Below the pieces are notes generated by a model. That model worked only from the letters and a program-made list of their open reading frames with translations. It did not search any database and was not told the origin of the DNA. A stretch of DNA of 64,000 nt from Lasioglossum baleicum (Eukaryota; Arthropoda; Insecta; Hymenoptera; Halictidae), in the NCBI RefSeq assembly GCF_051020765.1, contig NC_134933.1, positions 14,357,461 to 14,421,460 on the forward strand, given 5' to 3'. Below, piece after piece: positions 22,971-35,020 of the stretch; the first letter of the stretch is position 1; the number at the start of each line of letters is the position of its first letter. The position numbers and the translations under genes were made by a program.

Positions 22971-24211
22971 CAGTGGGTGATTAAATTGTTAAAGTCACGG
23001 CACGAATCGGTTGCCTATGTGGTGGATAACGTTGCCTACAGTGTTATAAGATAGAGGAATTGTGGGCTAAACCCAGAATCTTCAGAACAAAATAACATCT
23101 AAAATTATCCCCTTGTCCTACGATTTAATTTCGATTCTTCCAAAACATACTGTCTAAGCTTGTTTGTTGCTCTGTACACGTAATGGTGGAAAGTAAAATC
23201 ATTTCTACTACTAAATTTATGTGTTGATGTAAATTGTTAAAAATGTGTTGCATAGCTTCGCATGACGTTGCGGAGACGCTATGTTAGAGCATGGGATTCA
23301 TGTATTAATATTTATAATTTCCTCCAATGGGGATGTACCCCTTCTCTGTTCTGGAACCTGTAAAATCTTTGATTTCTCTGTTTAGATTGCAATTTGATAT
23401 GTTCGATTATTTCTATTTGGGAAACTGTAAAATTTTTCATGTCTCTGTGATTGTGGCGTGGAATTTGATATGTTCGTTTACTCTATTTGGGAAACTGTAA
23501 AATTTTTTATTTCTCTGTGATTGGATTGGAAATTGATATGTTCGTTCAGTTCCGTTTTCGGGATTGAAAAATATTTCATTTCTTTATGACTGGGTTGGAG
23601 TTTGATTTGTTTGTCCAATTCAATCAATTTCGTACTGCTCGTAGTTTTATGTTTTCAAGCGCGAAGCAAAAACGGGGGAGGGTTACAGAAGGATGTTTTG
23701 TGTAATTATTTTTGATGGACACATGAAAATTGAAAGTGGAGTTGATTGACGCGATCTCTTAATTCTCAGCATTCAGAGCACTTTTCGAGATGCTTTTATC
23801 GGTTTCCTTTATTCGAATGTGAATAAACATAGTATTGCTATTATTATTACTGAGCAGCAAATTATGAACGTCGCCACGTTGGCGGCGACAATGGAGTTCA
23901 AAGGGCTAAACAATAGTTTGCATTGATAAAATGAAGTATGACACTTTCCGAATTTCGCAGCCGAGTAGAAAAGCAAACTTATGGATACTGTGACTTGAAA
24001 GTGAATTCTTTGATTATTTTAAAAATGGAACAATTGGATTTATTATAATATCATTGTTATGCTATTGCATTAACTCGTTAAATTGTAGGGTGCCTTAAAA
24101 GTTGGAGACACTTTTTCAAAAACGTGGACTCGATATACCCTTAGATTCCAATCTGCAATTTTCAAATCATCGTTTATTCAAGTGACTATAATAATTTGAT
24201 CATCCGCCGTG
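22971..24211. mobile_element. Possible Tc1-like element, 1.24 kb, coding region lost
   Basis: TA followed by CAGTGGGTGATTAAATTGTT and AAAGTCAC at 22969-23000 resembles the inverted sequence ending at 24213 (read outward: TACACGGCGGATGATCAAAT then TATTATAGTCAC). The same end occurs again at 24750 in direct orientation (TACAGTGGATGATCAAATCA with TTGTCACAG). TA-CAGTG ends and a length near 1.2 kb are typical of Tc1-type elements, but the inside shows no transposase frame and carries a 70-bp tandem array. The pairing of the two ends is therefore uncertain. Confidence 0.35.
23341..23625 (+). repeat. Tandem array, ~70-bp unit, about four copies
   Basis: The block GGGAAACTGTAAAATTTTT (or variants) starts units at about 23353, 23420, 23490 and 23560. 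Each is followed by ATTTCTCTGTGATTGG-like and TTTGATATGTTCGTT-like segments. Periods are 67-70 bases. The last unit is the most diverged. Confidence 0.75.
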
Positions 24212-24749
24212 TATAAACGACACCGTTCGTAGGTGTAAATATGTAAGGTTTTTTATGCGAAGAAAACGACGACGATTAACAAGTATTGCCAACGAAAATT
24301 TACTAACCGATTCCCTTCTTCAAGGTAAACAATTTTACAAAATACTTTCAATATCAGCCAAGTGCAAAATTAACTAATTGCAATCTTTCTTGGATCAATC
24401 AGAAGAAATGGGAGTTGAGGAAAAATTGATTTCTTGTCGTATTGTCAAAGTCTAATTGTTTACTTCTCCTTCTGATATTTCTATGCTTTTTCACTTACAA
24501 ATTTTTATCAGAACTGCATCGAATCCGCAGTCCACTAAATAGCGATCAACTAACACGGTAATTAATTGGCATTAATGAGTCGGCGGATAATATAAAAATC
24601 TGGTGACTGTTTGCTTCAAGGCTAAATTAAAGAGATAGACTGGAATCGTTGTTGCTTTCGCATTTCTCTCGCACCTTTCCTCAACCACTCGGGTTAATCT
24701 GCTTAGATGCGCGCTGGTAGTCGCTGCGAGACCGTTTTAACTCAATAGG
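24212..24749. other. Unannotated stretch, no gene seen
   Basis: AT-rich with no open frame of note. A family A-like 3' end (AATCCGCAGTCCACTAA) is at about 24520-24537, but no left end is visible. Confidence 0.45.
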
Positions 24750-24830
24750 TACAGTGGATGATCAAATCATTGTTGTCACAGTGCGAAGAATACAGGGTGT
24801 CCCATCAACTTTATTTAAAACACTTTACAG
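24750..24830 (+). mobile_element. Two adjacent transposon termini
   Basis: TACAGTGGATGATCAAATCA at 24750 repeats the end described at 22971. Only 41 bases on, at 24791, TACAGGGTGTCCCATCAACT is a classic insect ACAGGGTGTCCC-type terminus. No inverted partner was found for either within the next kilobase, so both are solo ends of truncated elements. Confidence 0.5.
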
Positions 24831-25117
24831 AAGTTGTTAGTGAATCTAGATAGACAATATTTTTCATTGTTCTCAGCGAAAAAAGAAAAATCAAAGAACC
24901 AAGTGAAAATATTTCAGAAATGGAAATTCAAGGATAGATTTGACGTTCTATAATTTTCTAAAGTAAGTGTTAGTACCACATTATGCAGTTCCTTATATCT
25001 TAAATTTTTTAAAGCAACTGGATAAAGCTGGTTAGCTACCTTTTGTATTTGAAATTCAATCGCCCTAAACTTTATGAAATAATAACAAGAGTTCCGCGCA
25101 ACTAGCCTCCAATTTAA

Positions 25118-25352
25118 CACATTTTTCACCGGTCACGAGTTAACTCGTGTTTCCACTTGCATTATCAATTTCAATTTATGAAACCCAGGTTGTATAAAAG
25201 ATATGTTCAAATTTTCATCTTAATTCATTACGTATGATATAATAGAGTTTATTGAAGTTTATTTAGATTGTTTTACTTCCACATATTCAATTACGAAATA
25301 ATAGCCGGTGACGCGAGATAGTCTCTGTGTAAAATTGCCGGTCAACAATGTG
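25118..25352. mobile_element. TTAA-flanked inverted-repeat element (235 bp)
   Basis: TTAA at 25114-25117 is followed by CACATTTTTCACCGG. The inverted right end reads CACATTGTTGACCGG, followed by TTAA at 25353-25356. The left end also contains a perfect 16-base palindrome, CACGAGTTAACTCGTG (25134-25149). The TTAA duplication suggests piggyBac-type mobilisation. The interior is non-coding. Confidence 0.6.
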
Positions 25353-25459
25353 TTAACAATTCTTCATTCCAACATAACTCTACTAATATACAGTTCTGTT
25401 TGCGCCCAGTTCACACTATTTAACGTCGAGAATATATAGAACCGTATTTGTGCGTCTCC

Positions 25460-26110
25460 AGGATTGTGCAGAGGAATATGTCCAAAATGTGTTGCGCGAG
25501 GTGTTCCGCGCCCGTTGCCCCGAAAACACGTACGCATTAACAAGATGAGTGTTTTGAATCGTTTGTTGAGCTCGATTCCTAAAAGCGAGACGAAACAACC
25601 GGTCGACGTAACACCGGCGGCGTTGTTTTCACGAGGGAAAGAGAGAAACATGCGTGCAAGGCGCGCGCGTTTTAGGATTCCGCTTAGTCACCGGAGACAT
25701 TACCGAAACGGGGAATTCCCGGAGCGGGTGGAAAACCGTTTCTCTCTCCTTCTGTCTCTCTTTCACCCTCGGACCCTCCTGACACATACTCGCGCAAGCA
25801 ATCACGGCTCTCACGCTTCGTGAAGATTCGTCAAACGCGAGACCCTCCGCGATATTTCCGAGTCAACGGTGCTCTCCGCTCGGCCCTTCATTTTGTTGGT
25901 CTCTCTGTCGCCGCTGAAACCACGGGAACAGCCGAGGGGGACCTTTCCGAAAGATTCCCTGCTCGATGAGACGTTCTTCCTCGCTAATCTGCTTCCGTCT
26001 TCCGGCGCCAGAATCAATCCAGGCCTCTGGAAAATAGGATATTGTATAAATGTTCACCCGTCGAGTCCCGAGCTGCGAAACAAGACGATACCGTTAGGAG
26101 TATAAATCGA
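25460..26110. other. GC-richer block, no gene recognised
   Basis: Overlapping frames on both strands (119 codons plus, 95 and 68 codons minus) reflect low stop density. No domain or splice context was recognised. Confidence 0.5.
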
Positions 26111-26292
26111 TAGGGGGGACGAGATAGATGAGGTACCACTTCGATTGACAACTATGGGAAATAAAATAATTTGTATGGCTTTATAAAATCGACGTAAAAT
26201 AATTAACAAGTATGTTAATCAGTTAGGAAGGGTGAAAATAATCAACATTGCTGCAAGGAACCAAAGACTTCCAAGGGGTTGGCTTATTATAA

Positions 26293-26405
26293 CTAGACAG
26301 CGCATTTTATGCATTTATGAATAAAAATACTGGTAAATTATTATCGACCCATTAAACATATTAAGAAAACAATAAATTTCTATTTCATAAAGATCCGCTG
26401 TTTAA
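26293..26405 (+). mobile_element. Family A copy, short form (113 bp)
   Basis: The left end CTAGACAGCGCATTTTATGC, continuing ATTTATGA, is matched inverted by CATAAAGATCCGCTGTTTAA at the right. The interior is much shorter than in the 190-200-bp copies, so an internal deletion is likely. It is non-coding. Confidence 0.65.
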
Positions 26406-26479
26406 TTACATATAACGTGCAAAAAAATCGTACATAGACAGTTGCCACGATGTAAGCAGTTTTATAGATCTGAGATAAA

Positions 26480-27630
26480 AGAAATCCATCCCATTCTTAT
26501 TTAGTGTGCGTCTGCCCGCTACCAGGAAGGAAGAAGAATATTACAACCGTAAGAGATGGCAGCCCTTCGACGATAAAGTTGCGATTTTTTCCACGTATGA
26601 GCGCCTGTGACCGCGTTAACGCGGCGATAAATCGCGAAGTTTTCTTCGAGGAAACGAGATTACGTATCGAAATCGGCTCGGATCGATCCCTCGCGTTTCC
26701 GGTTCGAAGCCAAGTTTGTGCGAGCGACTCCGTCGCGACGAAAGGGCCAAGGGCCGGGCTCGCAATCGGCACCGGCGGCACCGGCCGGCAGTTAATGAAA
26801 TTAGAAAAAGTCTACTTCTCCCGATTAAAAGTTCAATCTGAATTAAAAGGATTCCGAACCTGCCAAACTTGAAAGGTTGCCAGTGTTTCCGGTCTCTGGG
26901 TTAGCGAATTGGGATATATACTTTAGAGCCAGCGTATATTACAGGATCGAACTATATAGTTTAGCAAGTTGGACGCGGCCGAACGCGCGCGCTTCAGAAG
27001 ACGTGGGCGAAGAAGAGGGCCGCAGGGCTGAAAAGGAAAGAGGAGAGAAGCGAGGAGGCAAACCTTTCATCGCATTGAATTTCAAATCGTCGTATCTCTC
27101 GGAAGAAATTGGCACCGATCCAATCGCGATTCCACGCTTACCTGCTTGCACTCCCTCTGTTTCCTAGATTTTCCTCCTAGGTTTTTTTCTCTCTCCCTTT
27201 CCCTCTGTCATCCCCCCCTTCTCCCTCTCTTTTCTCTTCTGGTTCCTCTGCGCCGCTCTTTATTCTTCCTCTTTATATTCATGCTCGTAATCATGTCGTA
27301 TATCGGGGACGAGCAAAAGTGGGTCGTTAGAAGCCGCAAGGCAGTGAGAACGCGGGAGAAAAAGGCAACGCGGAGTGTCAGGTGCCTTGACTCTGTCACC
27401 CTGACGGTACGAGTGTCACTGACAACTCGCCTTCTTCACGTCGCTGCCGATCGACTTATAATTTTCTCGACACGCTCGCTACCCACAGTCGAACGATTAC
27501 GGAAAACAAATCGTCGTTCTCGATTTTATGGAAAATTGTTCCAGATGAATCATATTATTTTCGGGGATGTATCTGACAAGAATGGAAATTTTTTTTGTAT
27601 TGTTTTCTACTTTATATATTAATGTTACTA
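26480..27630. other. GC-richer block with pyrimidine tract, no gene recognised
   Basis: Open frames overlap in many phases (122, 96 and 158 codons plus; 94 codons minus). At 27180-27275 the plus strand is almost entirely C/T. None of the translations is recognised. Confidence 0.5.
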
Positions 27631-28499
27631 TATGTCCAAATAAGTGCACTGAATTCCAAACAGGTCTTCGCGTTTTTTAGAATTTTAATGAATGCATCAT
27701 TGCAAGCTAGCTGAACAGCATCTTAAGATTATAAATATAAGGTTATAATAAACCGGACATAAAAAGCAGAAATTAATCGAAAATATACTCTCTCTTTTGT
27801 GACAATGTTGCATATCAAGTGCGCACAATATTCACAAAATTTTGCATATCAAGTAATTACTTTGATCATAAACGTATAAAATCCATAGTTAACTGATACG
27901 TTAACAAGACACTGCAATAGCATAAAATCGGATGACACGATAGCAATATAGTATCAGGACAATGTACCACAACGGCAAAAATTACAAAATATGCACATTC
28001 GAATATCAGCAAAAGATTCGCAAGGATTTTACACCGTTGCCGCTTATGCTTCGAAGAATTCGCGCGGCGTCTCCCGCGGATAAAGAAAAATAGTAGGTGG
28101 TTTTGTTTCACTACTGAAATTCCGGGTCGGTAAACCTTTCGGTCCGATACGTCCCCGTGATGTACGAATTCCCTTCATTGATTTTTACAGCGTACAACCG
28201 CGTCGTAAAATTCCACGAAGAATGTAAAGTAACGTGACATTCGCCCTTTATGCCTGACCGTGTTCCACGCTTGTACACCGCGCGTCATTCATGGCAGTAA
28301 GTTCACCAAATTTAAAGTTCGCTATTCGCGTTGCCTGTCTGCATAAAACAAGCGTAAGAATCACGACATGTCGATACGTTTTTCGGAACTTCTAACTACC
28401 CCGAGCGTATCCCCGAAATCTCGACGAAATCGATTCTCTTTTGCTAGAAGTTCGTTCCTTCGCATGGCCGAAGGAAATTTTCTTATTATTCTCTAATAT
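27631..28499. other. Unannotated stretch, no gene seen
   Basis: AT-rich to about 28000, then moderate. A weak family A 3'-end-like segment (CGTATAAAATCCATAGTTAA) is at about 27870-27892. Nothing else is supported. Confidence 0.45.
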
Positions 28500-29275
28500 T
28501 CAGAAAATAATTATTATCGACTTATATTGGGTTCGTTGAGAGAATCGACGTTGATCTCGAAGAAGTACGTTAAAAAATATGTTGGATGGATCTACGGATC
28601 TGTTGGATTGATCTCGAAGAAGTATGTTGAACAATATTAGATGGATCTATGAATGGATTTAGCAATGGTTGCCATGAAATGGATGTTGAATGTATGATTG
28701 ACGAATTTTTATTGTAACATTTATAAAAGAATAATTAGGATGAGGTTCGAGGCGTTAGGGAAACCGAAGCTGGTGGTATTCACTGCTTTCGTGATGCCCC
28801 TGCATTTATCTAGAAAGTCTTGACTTTTCCCTCATTTAATAAAAGAATAATTATTGACTTGAATTGGGTTCGATAAGAGAATCAACGTTGATCTCGACGA
28901 AATATGTTAAGAAATATGTTGAATGCATCTATGAATGGATCTAGCAATGTTTGCCATGAAATGTATGTTGAATGGATGATTGATGAATTTTTATTCTAAT
29001 ATTCATAAAAGAATAATTATTGGGTTCGATGAGAGAATCAACGTTGATCTCGACGAAATATGTTAAGAAATATGTTGAATGGATCTATGAATAGATCTAG
29101 CAATGTTTGCCATGAAATGTATGTTGAATGGATGACTGATGAATTTTTATTCTAATATTCATAAAAGAATAATTATTGGGTTCGATGAGAGAATCAACGT
29201 TGATCTCGTCGAAGTTAAATAATATTTATGAATGGATCTACGAATGGATCTAAAAATGGTTGATTGACCAAATTC
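28500..29275 (+). repeat. Tandem repeats, ~156-166-bp unit, three to four copies
   Basis: Units beginning GAATAATTATTG start at 28845, 29011 and 29167 (periods 166 and 156), with a diverged earlier unit at about 28505-28740. Shared blocks are GGGTTCGATGAGAGAATCAA, CGTTGATCTCGACGAA, ATGTTGAATGGATCTATGAA and TTTGCCATGAAATGTATG. The second and third units are almost identical, pointing to recent duplication. The last unit is truncated. The segment at 28741-28840, between the first and second units, is not part of the repeat. Confidence 0.8.
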
Positions 29276-30278
29276 GTTTCTGATATTGTAATTGACTTTT
29301 TTGAACCCGAGAGTAGCTGCCTGGTTTATTGACATTCAGCCTCGGCGACTGTCGTAAAAATGTCGCGCCGCATAGCGTTAATTTCGTGTTGATGATGAAG
29401 AGGTTAAACCCGCAATATGATTCGCACGCTGGCAAATTTCGTAGAGAAGACACGTAGAATTCGCTCGTAAATACGGGATCCGTTAATTACGCGTTTTTAA
29501 TGGTTACGACAGGGGCCGCATACATTTCCACGGTAACAATAATGTCACCGTCGAGCGATTAAATGCACTTTTTGCTTATCGCATCGTCGACGTTCATTCA
29601 ATGAACAATTCAATGATTGATTCAATGCCCCCGACGACGACGCGAATACCTTATCTTTTTTCGGAATATCGAGCAGAAACGGCTTAAATAGAAAAGACAA
29701 CCGCTTCCACGTCGATCTAAATACAGATAACAGCCGGGAAAAAAGGATATTAATGGATATTGGGAATATAATGGCCGGTTACTGTGAACAACCTTATTAT
29801 CGAATCCGATGGTACTCCGGGAGCGATCGTTGACCGACATCTGGAAAATAAGCTCCGTAAGTGGCGGAATTATGTATTCGAACAGGCAAGGGTAAATGCT
29901 CCGTCAGAGTATTCGGTCCTTCGTGCTATTAACCTCTTTCAGTTCCTCGTATTCATTCTATTAAAGAGTCCTCTTTATATCGTGCATGGATAGAGCAGAG
30001 GATTCTCCACTTTTATTGGACGATTCGGCCCATAAAACGCACCGAGTGCTGGGGAACGTGTAGTCACTGTAATAATGCCGTTTCGAACAATCTTCACAGT
30101 GGTTCGAAAATGCATTAGCACGCTCGCCCTATCGCGATCTTTTCAATGAACCCTTCTGATTATTCCGTGCCGGCTGGTTCCATTCAAATCCTTACGGATC
30201 AATTTTATTTTACATGTTCCTTTAATCTAGTTCTTTCACGTCGACGTGAATTTTCTTGTATAAATTCAATGTAATGAT
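29276..30278. other. Unannotated stretch, no gene seen
   Basis: Short unrecognised open frames only (67, 72 and 69 codons). Confidence 0.5.
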
Positions 30279-30310
30279 TAGAATGCGGATTTTATGCATT
30301 TATGATCATA
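30279..30310 (+). mobile_element. Family A, isolated 5' terminus
   Basis: TTAGAATGCGGATTTTATGC followed by ATTTATGATCAT is a near-consensus left end. No right end follows. A TTAA-CACGTTCACTACCACCG end begins only 27 bases downstream, at 30337, so insertion of another element or truncation may have removed the rest. Confidence 0.6.
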
Positions 30311-30336
30311 TTGGGTGATTGAAAACAGATGCAAGA

Positions 30337-30400
30337 TTAACACGTTCACTACCACCGCCACGAATATGTGACGACCACATGTCTGTGCATGCTAACAATA
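30337..30400 (+). mobile_element. Solo TTAA-type terminus
   Basis: TTAACACGTTCACTACCACC at 30337 resembles the inverted right end of the TTAA element at 53.5-54.0 kb (read outward TTAACTCGTTCGCTACCAGC), including a nearby ATATGTGACG motif in both. No partner end is visible. Confidence 0.4.
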
Positions 30401-31359
30401 CAAAGGTATCTTAGAATCTAAGGTTGACAATATTGAAGATCATTTTCGAATACAACTCTAAAGGTATAAACAGGGAGCGTTAAGAAATTTATGTATATAA
30501 AGTAAGGGGCAAAGAGAGGGTCCGCACAAAAAGGTATCTATTGTGTAGGGTGGAAAGTAACTCTTGTTGCAAAGTTTGTGAATCTGTATTATTTTGTTTT
30601 GTTTGTAAATCTCTATTATTATCGTAGATCCTGTACCAGACAACCACATAGGTAACTTGTGGCAGCAGCAAGTTTAATCTTAAAAAGGAAGACCTTCAGC
30701 TGATAACGTCCAGATCGAAGTCTGTTAACCAAACAGGTGAATTCTCTAGGAAGTTTGAGATGAAGGTTGAAGTCGTGTTAAAAACTACAACATCATGATT
30801 TACAGAGGCATGAAAGCGACTGGTGCACCTGTTTACGTCCTTTGTCACGGTAATTCCGCCGTAAATCAAATTCGCACGGTCCAGGGAGGTGCGCTCACAC
30901 TTGTCCGAGCAGGTCAGATTTTCCGGACTTTAGATCCTACAATAAAGTCAGTTTACTGCGGATCATTGAGGCCGGCATCGCCTCCCAATTGTTGATCCGT
31001 GCTCATCGCCGATCGTAAAACGGTCCTCGACGATCCCCATGGGCTGGACCGACCCGACAACAGCTCCCTCCGCAATTGCTCCTGCGAGGGCTTTTTGCTC
31101 AACCTTCTTTCCCCAACTCTTCGGGATCTAAATTTAATCAACTGCATTTAATAGACTGCAGGGGAAGCTCGTTTACTTATTCGATTGCATTCGGACCTGT
31201 CTTCTTTTGTCGATTCTACCTGATCATCAAGTGTACCTGATAATTATAATTTTCAATAAATTATTATTTCATCTTCCACGATGTTCGAGACGAGTCGAAC
31301 CGTTCTTTATGAATGTTGAAAGTACTTCTTCTAGGCCCATTCTCGTTTTTCTCTTGTCT
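30400..31359. other. Unannotated stretch, no gene seen
   Basis: Small unrecognised open frames only. Moderate GC content at 30830-31130. Confidence 0.5.
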
Positions 31360-31363
31360 CTAA

Positions 31364-32201
31364 CCATTTGCAGTCGGAGCTATTTTCACTTGAAAATTAA
31401 ACATTTCTTCTGACCTAGAATAATTCCATTGTACTTGATTTTTTCATTGTATGGATATGAAATTGATATAATCCCTCATACTTCATACAATACTTAAATG
31501 CGTGGTAATAGATTAGATCTGACAAGGGAAGGACCCCAAGTGTCCGACTTCGATTTTGATAATCTTTTGTGAGACGATGGATCCCTAATGATGTCTGCAA
31601 AATATTAGGGGTGGTGACTCAATAGTTTTAAAGATATAAACAATTAAACTTTCATACCTTGTTGATATACCATGATTTGCAGCTCAAGTTTTCGAGGTTT
31701 CATTGTTTATATCTTTAGAACAATTGAGTAACTACGCCTAATATTTTGGAGACATCATTAGGGCTCCATATACGTCTCACAAAAAATTATCAAAATCAAA
31801 GTCGGGGTCCTTCCCTTGTTAGTTACTCGACTGCTAAGTGCTAATACAAAAAGAAAAGAAGTTGAGTAATCGACAAATGCTTGTCTCTGTGTCAGACACG
31901 GGGTTAATACTTAATTTCATAGCTATCAAATGTTTACTACCTACAAATGAAAGGGTACATACAGCATGCAACAGCGAAACGGAAACAAAGCCCTTAGCAG
32001 TCAAGGGATGACTCAGGAGAGTCACCACTAAAAATTGCTGTACCATTATTCAAAATGTTGTTTACATTATTAAATATGTTGGTATCTAATCAATTACTAC
32101 ACATTTACAATATAATGAGAAAAAAAACAAATATAATGGAATTATTCTAGGTCGGAAGAAATGTTTGATTTTCAAGTTAAAATAGCTCCGACTGCAAAAG
32201 G
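31364..32201. mobile_element. Repeat family B copy 3, long-armed form with an insertion
   Basis: The outer ends are CCATTTGCAGTCGGAGCTAT and the inverted CCTTTTGCAGTCGGAGCTAT, flanked by CTAA (31360-31363) and TTAA (32202-32205). The arms pair for well over 100 bases, through the AAACATTTCTTCNGACCTAG block. The left arm is interrupted at about 31520 by the foldback at 31522-31819. The minus-strand open frame 31834-32046 starts MVQQFLV, like the one inside copy 2, and is repeat sequence. The arm length and TTAA flanks fit a piggyBac-type non-autonomous element. No transposase is present. Confidence 0.7.
31522..31819. mobile_element. 298-bp foldback nested in family B copy 3
   Basis: The left end ACAAGGGAAGGACCCC and the inverted right end are identical over 16 bases. 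The arms then continue through CGACTTNGATTTTGATAAT and TTTTGTGAGAC with few mismatches. The family B sequence GTAATNGATTAGATAC, intact in copies 1 and 2, is broken here at GATTAGAT. I could not identify a target duplication, so the mobilising superfamily is unknown. Confidence 0.65.
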
Positions 32202-33720
32202 TTAAAATTGATGAAGCTGATTAGTTTCAACTTGTATATAGAATCATAGTCCAGAGTGTAATGAAGATTCAGCAGAGAGAACGAAAACTTCGATGGATTC
32301 TGTACTCGGTCGAAGTTTACGGTCCAGCAGCGGAGTTCTGGGCAATTGTAAATTCCGGTGCGAGGGTGTCGGAACGCAAATAGGCCCGACAAATATCGAA
32401 AAATCGCCGAGCAAGAATGCTTTCACGGACTGTCCTTTTTCCCCCCAAACAATGGGGCATTCTTTCTAAGCAACGGTCAGTTTCGCACTGGGGAATGGAC
32501 AGGTAGCTCGAGGTAGGGTAGGGTACCTTCGGTACCTTGAAGGGACCATGGGAAGGGGGCCAATCACCGGGTCTCGGGTTGTCGGTGTGTAGCGTTAGAA
32601 AGTTCATCGCGGCCCCGCTGTTTGCTTTAACGCCTTGGCGACTCGTCCGCAGTTATCTAAACGAACGGAAAGCCACTCACGAGGGCACCTGTGGAGCTCT
32701 CCGGCCGTTGCTTTTGTTCTTCCGTTAGCCTCCTCTCTCTGTCTCTTTCTCTTTCTCTTTTGCGCCATCCATTCCTACGGAGGAACCACGATGACGCTCT
32801 GCTTCTTCTCTGCCTACCTGTTGTGTTACTTACACCTCGGCGGCCGATCATTCGGGACACGGGTCACTTTAAAGAGATTAGCACATTTTTGGATCCCGGA
32901 CGCCTAGAAGCATAGTCTATCTCTCCCTCCTTCTCTCTTGTTCTTCTCGGTGGTGGCCGCATGAAAATTACGACGCGTCACCGTTCCAACGTGAGAAAAT
33001 TATAGGGCCGCCAGCACGTTTTCTGGAAATCTCGAGAACTCTGCTTCGCTCCAGTCGCCGCGCCAATGACGTACTAATTCTCAGTCCTTGAACCCCTTCG
33101 GGACCGTCTCCACCTTGTTCGAGAGCATGTCCGAGACCTGCTCCCGCTTTTATGGTAGCTCCCTTGCGCGATGACTGGAAAAGAAACGCAATTTTTCAGA
33201 AAATCTGACTAACATCTCGCCCTACGATTTATTTTACTGTTACAATGATTAGAACTTCTTTGACCTTGCGTTCTCGAATGGCTGAATATAGTTGCAATGA
33301 AATAGAAAACTCTACTGATCTAAAATAATAATGAAGTATTAAAAAGATTAAACACAGATATTATCAAATTCAGCAAAAGCAAATGCATAATTTTATAGCT
33401 TCTGGATGGAGCCATAAATACGAAACTACCTGAACTGGTACGGTGTTCTACGTGTTAATACCAGGTATCGGTTCAACGAGAATCATAGGCTCATTGAGAT
33501 TGATACACGAAGTAAATTGTTCCCATTCCGCGGTCCCCTATTTGCATAACATCGTCAGCATAGAAAGCGGGCGACAGTTCTTGCATATTTATTATCGGAA
33601 AACGCAATGAATTACATGCCTCCGGTCTGTGTACGTATTATGCAATCTACGCGATTTTTTCCCACTGCGACCTCGACTAATTTATAGTCTCCTGGGCTAG
33701 CTTTAATCGATTATTCGGAA
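32202..33720. other. GC-richer block, no gene recognised
   Basis: From about 32330 to 33200 the sequence is GC-richer. A pyrimidine-rich tract lies at about 32715-32765 and another at 32920-32950. The 60-96-codon frames that overlap on both strands match nothing known to me. Confidence 0.5.
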
Positions 33721-33850
33721 TTAACCCTCGGTTGGCGAGTGTTGGGTCCATTTTGACTCGAGAGCTGTTAAAAGGTGCCATCTTTTAGCGTAGAATTTAG
33801 GTCGCATCAACATTATGGGTTATTAATAGACAGGGGATTTTATGCACTTG
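33721..33850 (+). mobile_element. Solo TTAA terminus next to a family A 5' end
   Basis: TTAACCCTCGGTTGGCGAGT at 33721 resembles the termini at 47.8 and 62.4 kb (TTAA then CCCTC). About 105 bases on, TAGACAGGGGATTTTATGCA at 33827 is a family A left end with a base substitution. Neither has a visible partner, so both look truncated. Confidence 0.5.
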
Positions 33851-35020
33851 TGATTAAAGTATATATAGATAAAATTTAAAAAGGGGAGAGAATTGAAGGG
33901 AGTACCAGTGAAAATTTTTTTAAATTATTAAAGAAAAAAATTCCAATTTGACATCGTGTAATTCGTGCAGGAAATATTTTATTTTGCACACAGTCATGTA
34001 GTTTTACACATGTTTCATGTAGAATACAAGAGAATAATGTCGCTCATTTATTTTAAGTTTGAAAATGATTAGCTATTTGAACTCGTCTAACAATTGATAC
34101 ACATTGATACACGGTACTTTGGTTAATTAAGTTGAAAGACAATCTAGGAAGTTCTTGACTTTTCCGGTATTTTCGTTCTAACAAATACACAGTTTTCCAT
34201 TACTAGATGTAGCTTTTTGGTTTACAGATGCCATTACAGCTATTGCAAATGTTCCAAATTCGCGGAGACACGAAAACTGGCCCGCGATTTCGAAAAACAC
34301 GCAATCTCAAGTATGGGTTTCCCGGATGCATAGTTCACATATACTCTGCAACAAAAAGATAGCGCGCTACGTACTGTCGTTAATTTTCGAGAATGTACTG
34401 GATAGTTCCCCAAACGTGGAGGCAGAGGTCGACATAGCTTCGTGGCTTATGACAGTATCATACAAGTAAATTGCATCACTTCTACGTGCAAAAAACGAAA
34501 AAAAGTCCGAGTGCGAAGGGTTAGCATTATTTTCGGCGGGGAAGCACAGTGGGGCATTTGGGGGCATATTTTAGCTCAATGTCATAATATGGTAGATCGT
34601 TGAATTCGTATTAACGTCAGCTATAATATTATGGAATAAAAAATGCATTTTAATATACAATACATTTTCTGTCGAAAAAAATTTCTTCTCGGAGTTCGTA
34701 GATGTTTAAAAACTGTTCAACTCTTTTGTTCGTTACGTTTGGGAACGTCACTAAACCCTTGGCAATGCATACAAATTTTCTCACTCTTCCAAAAAGGTTC
34801 ACTGTAACTAAACGTAAAAATATTTTCTAGATTTCCACGATATGTAATCCTTCACAAATCACTAGACGAAAAGGCCATATTAATTTGGTTAGTAAATATA
34901 GTCGCATAGTTATAAAAATATACTTATTAGAACATCTATTTTTTACTCCATAACTAAACTCAATAGCAATGACCAATTTTGAACTCAAATGACACCAAAC
35001 TTAGCCTTTGAACATCGTTA
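33851..35020. other. Unannotated AT-rich stretch, no gene seen
   Basis: The only feature noted is CGAGTGCGAAGGGTTAG at about 34508-34524, which matches the right terminus of family B copy 2 and is probably a solo fragment. Confidence 0.5.
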
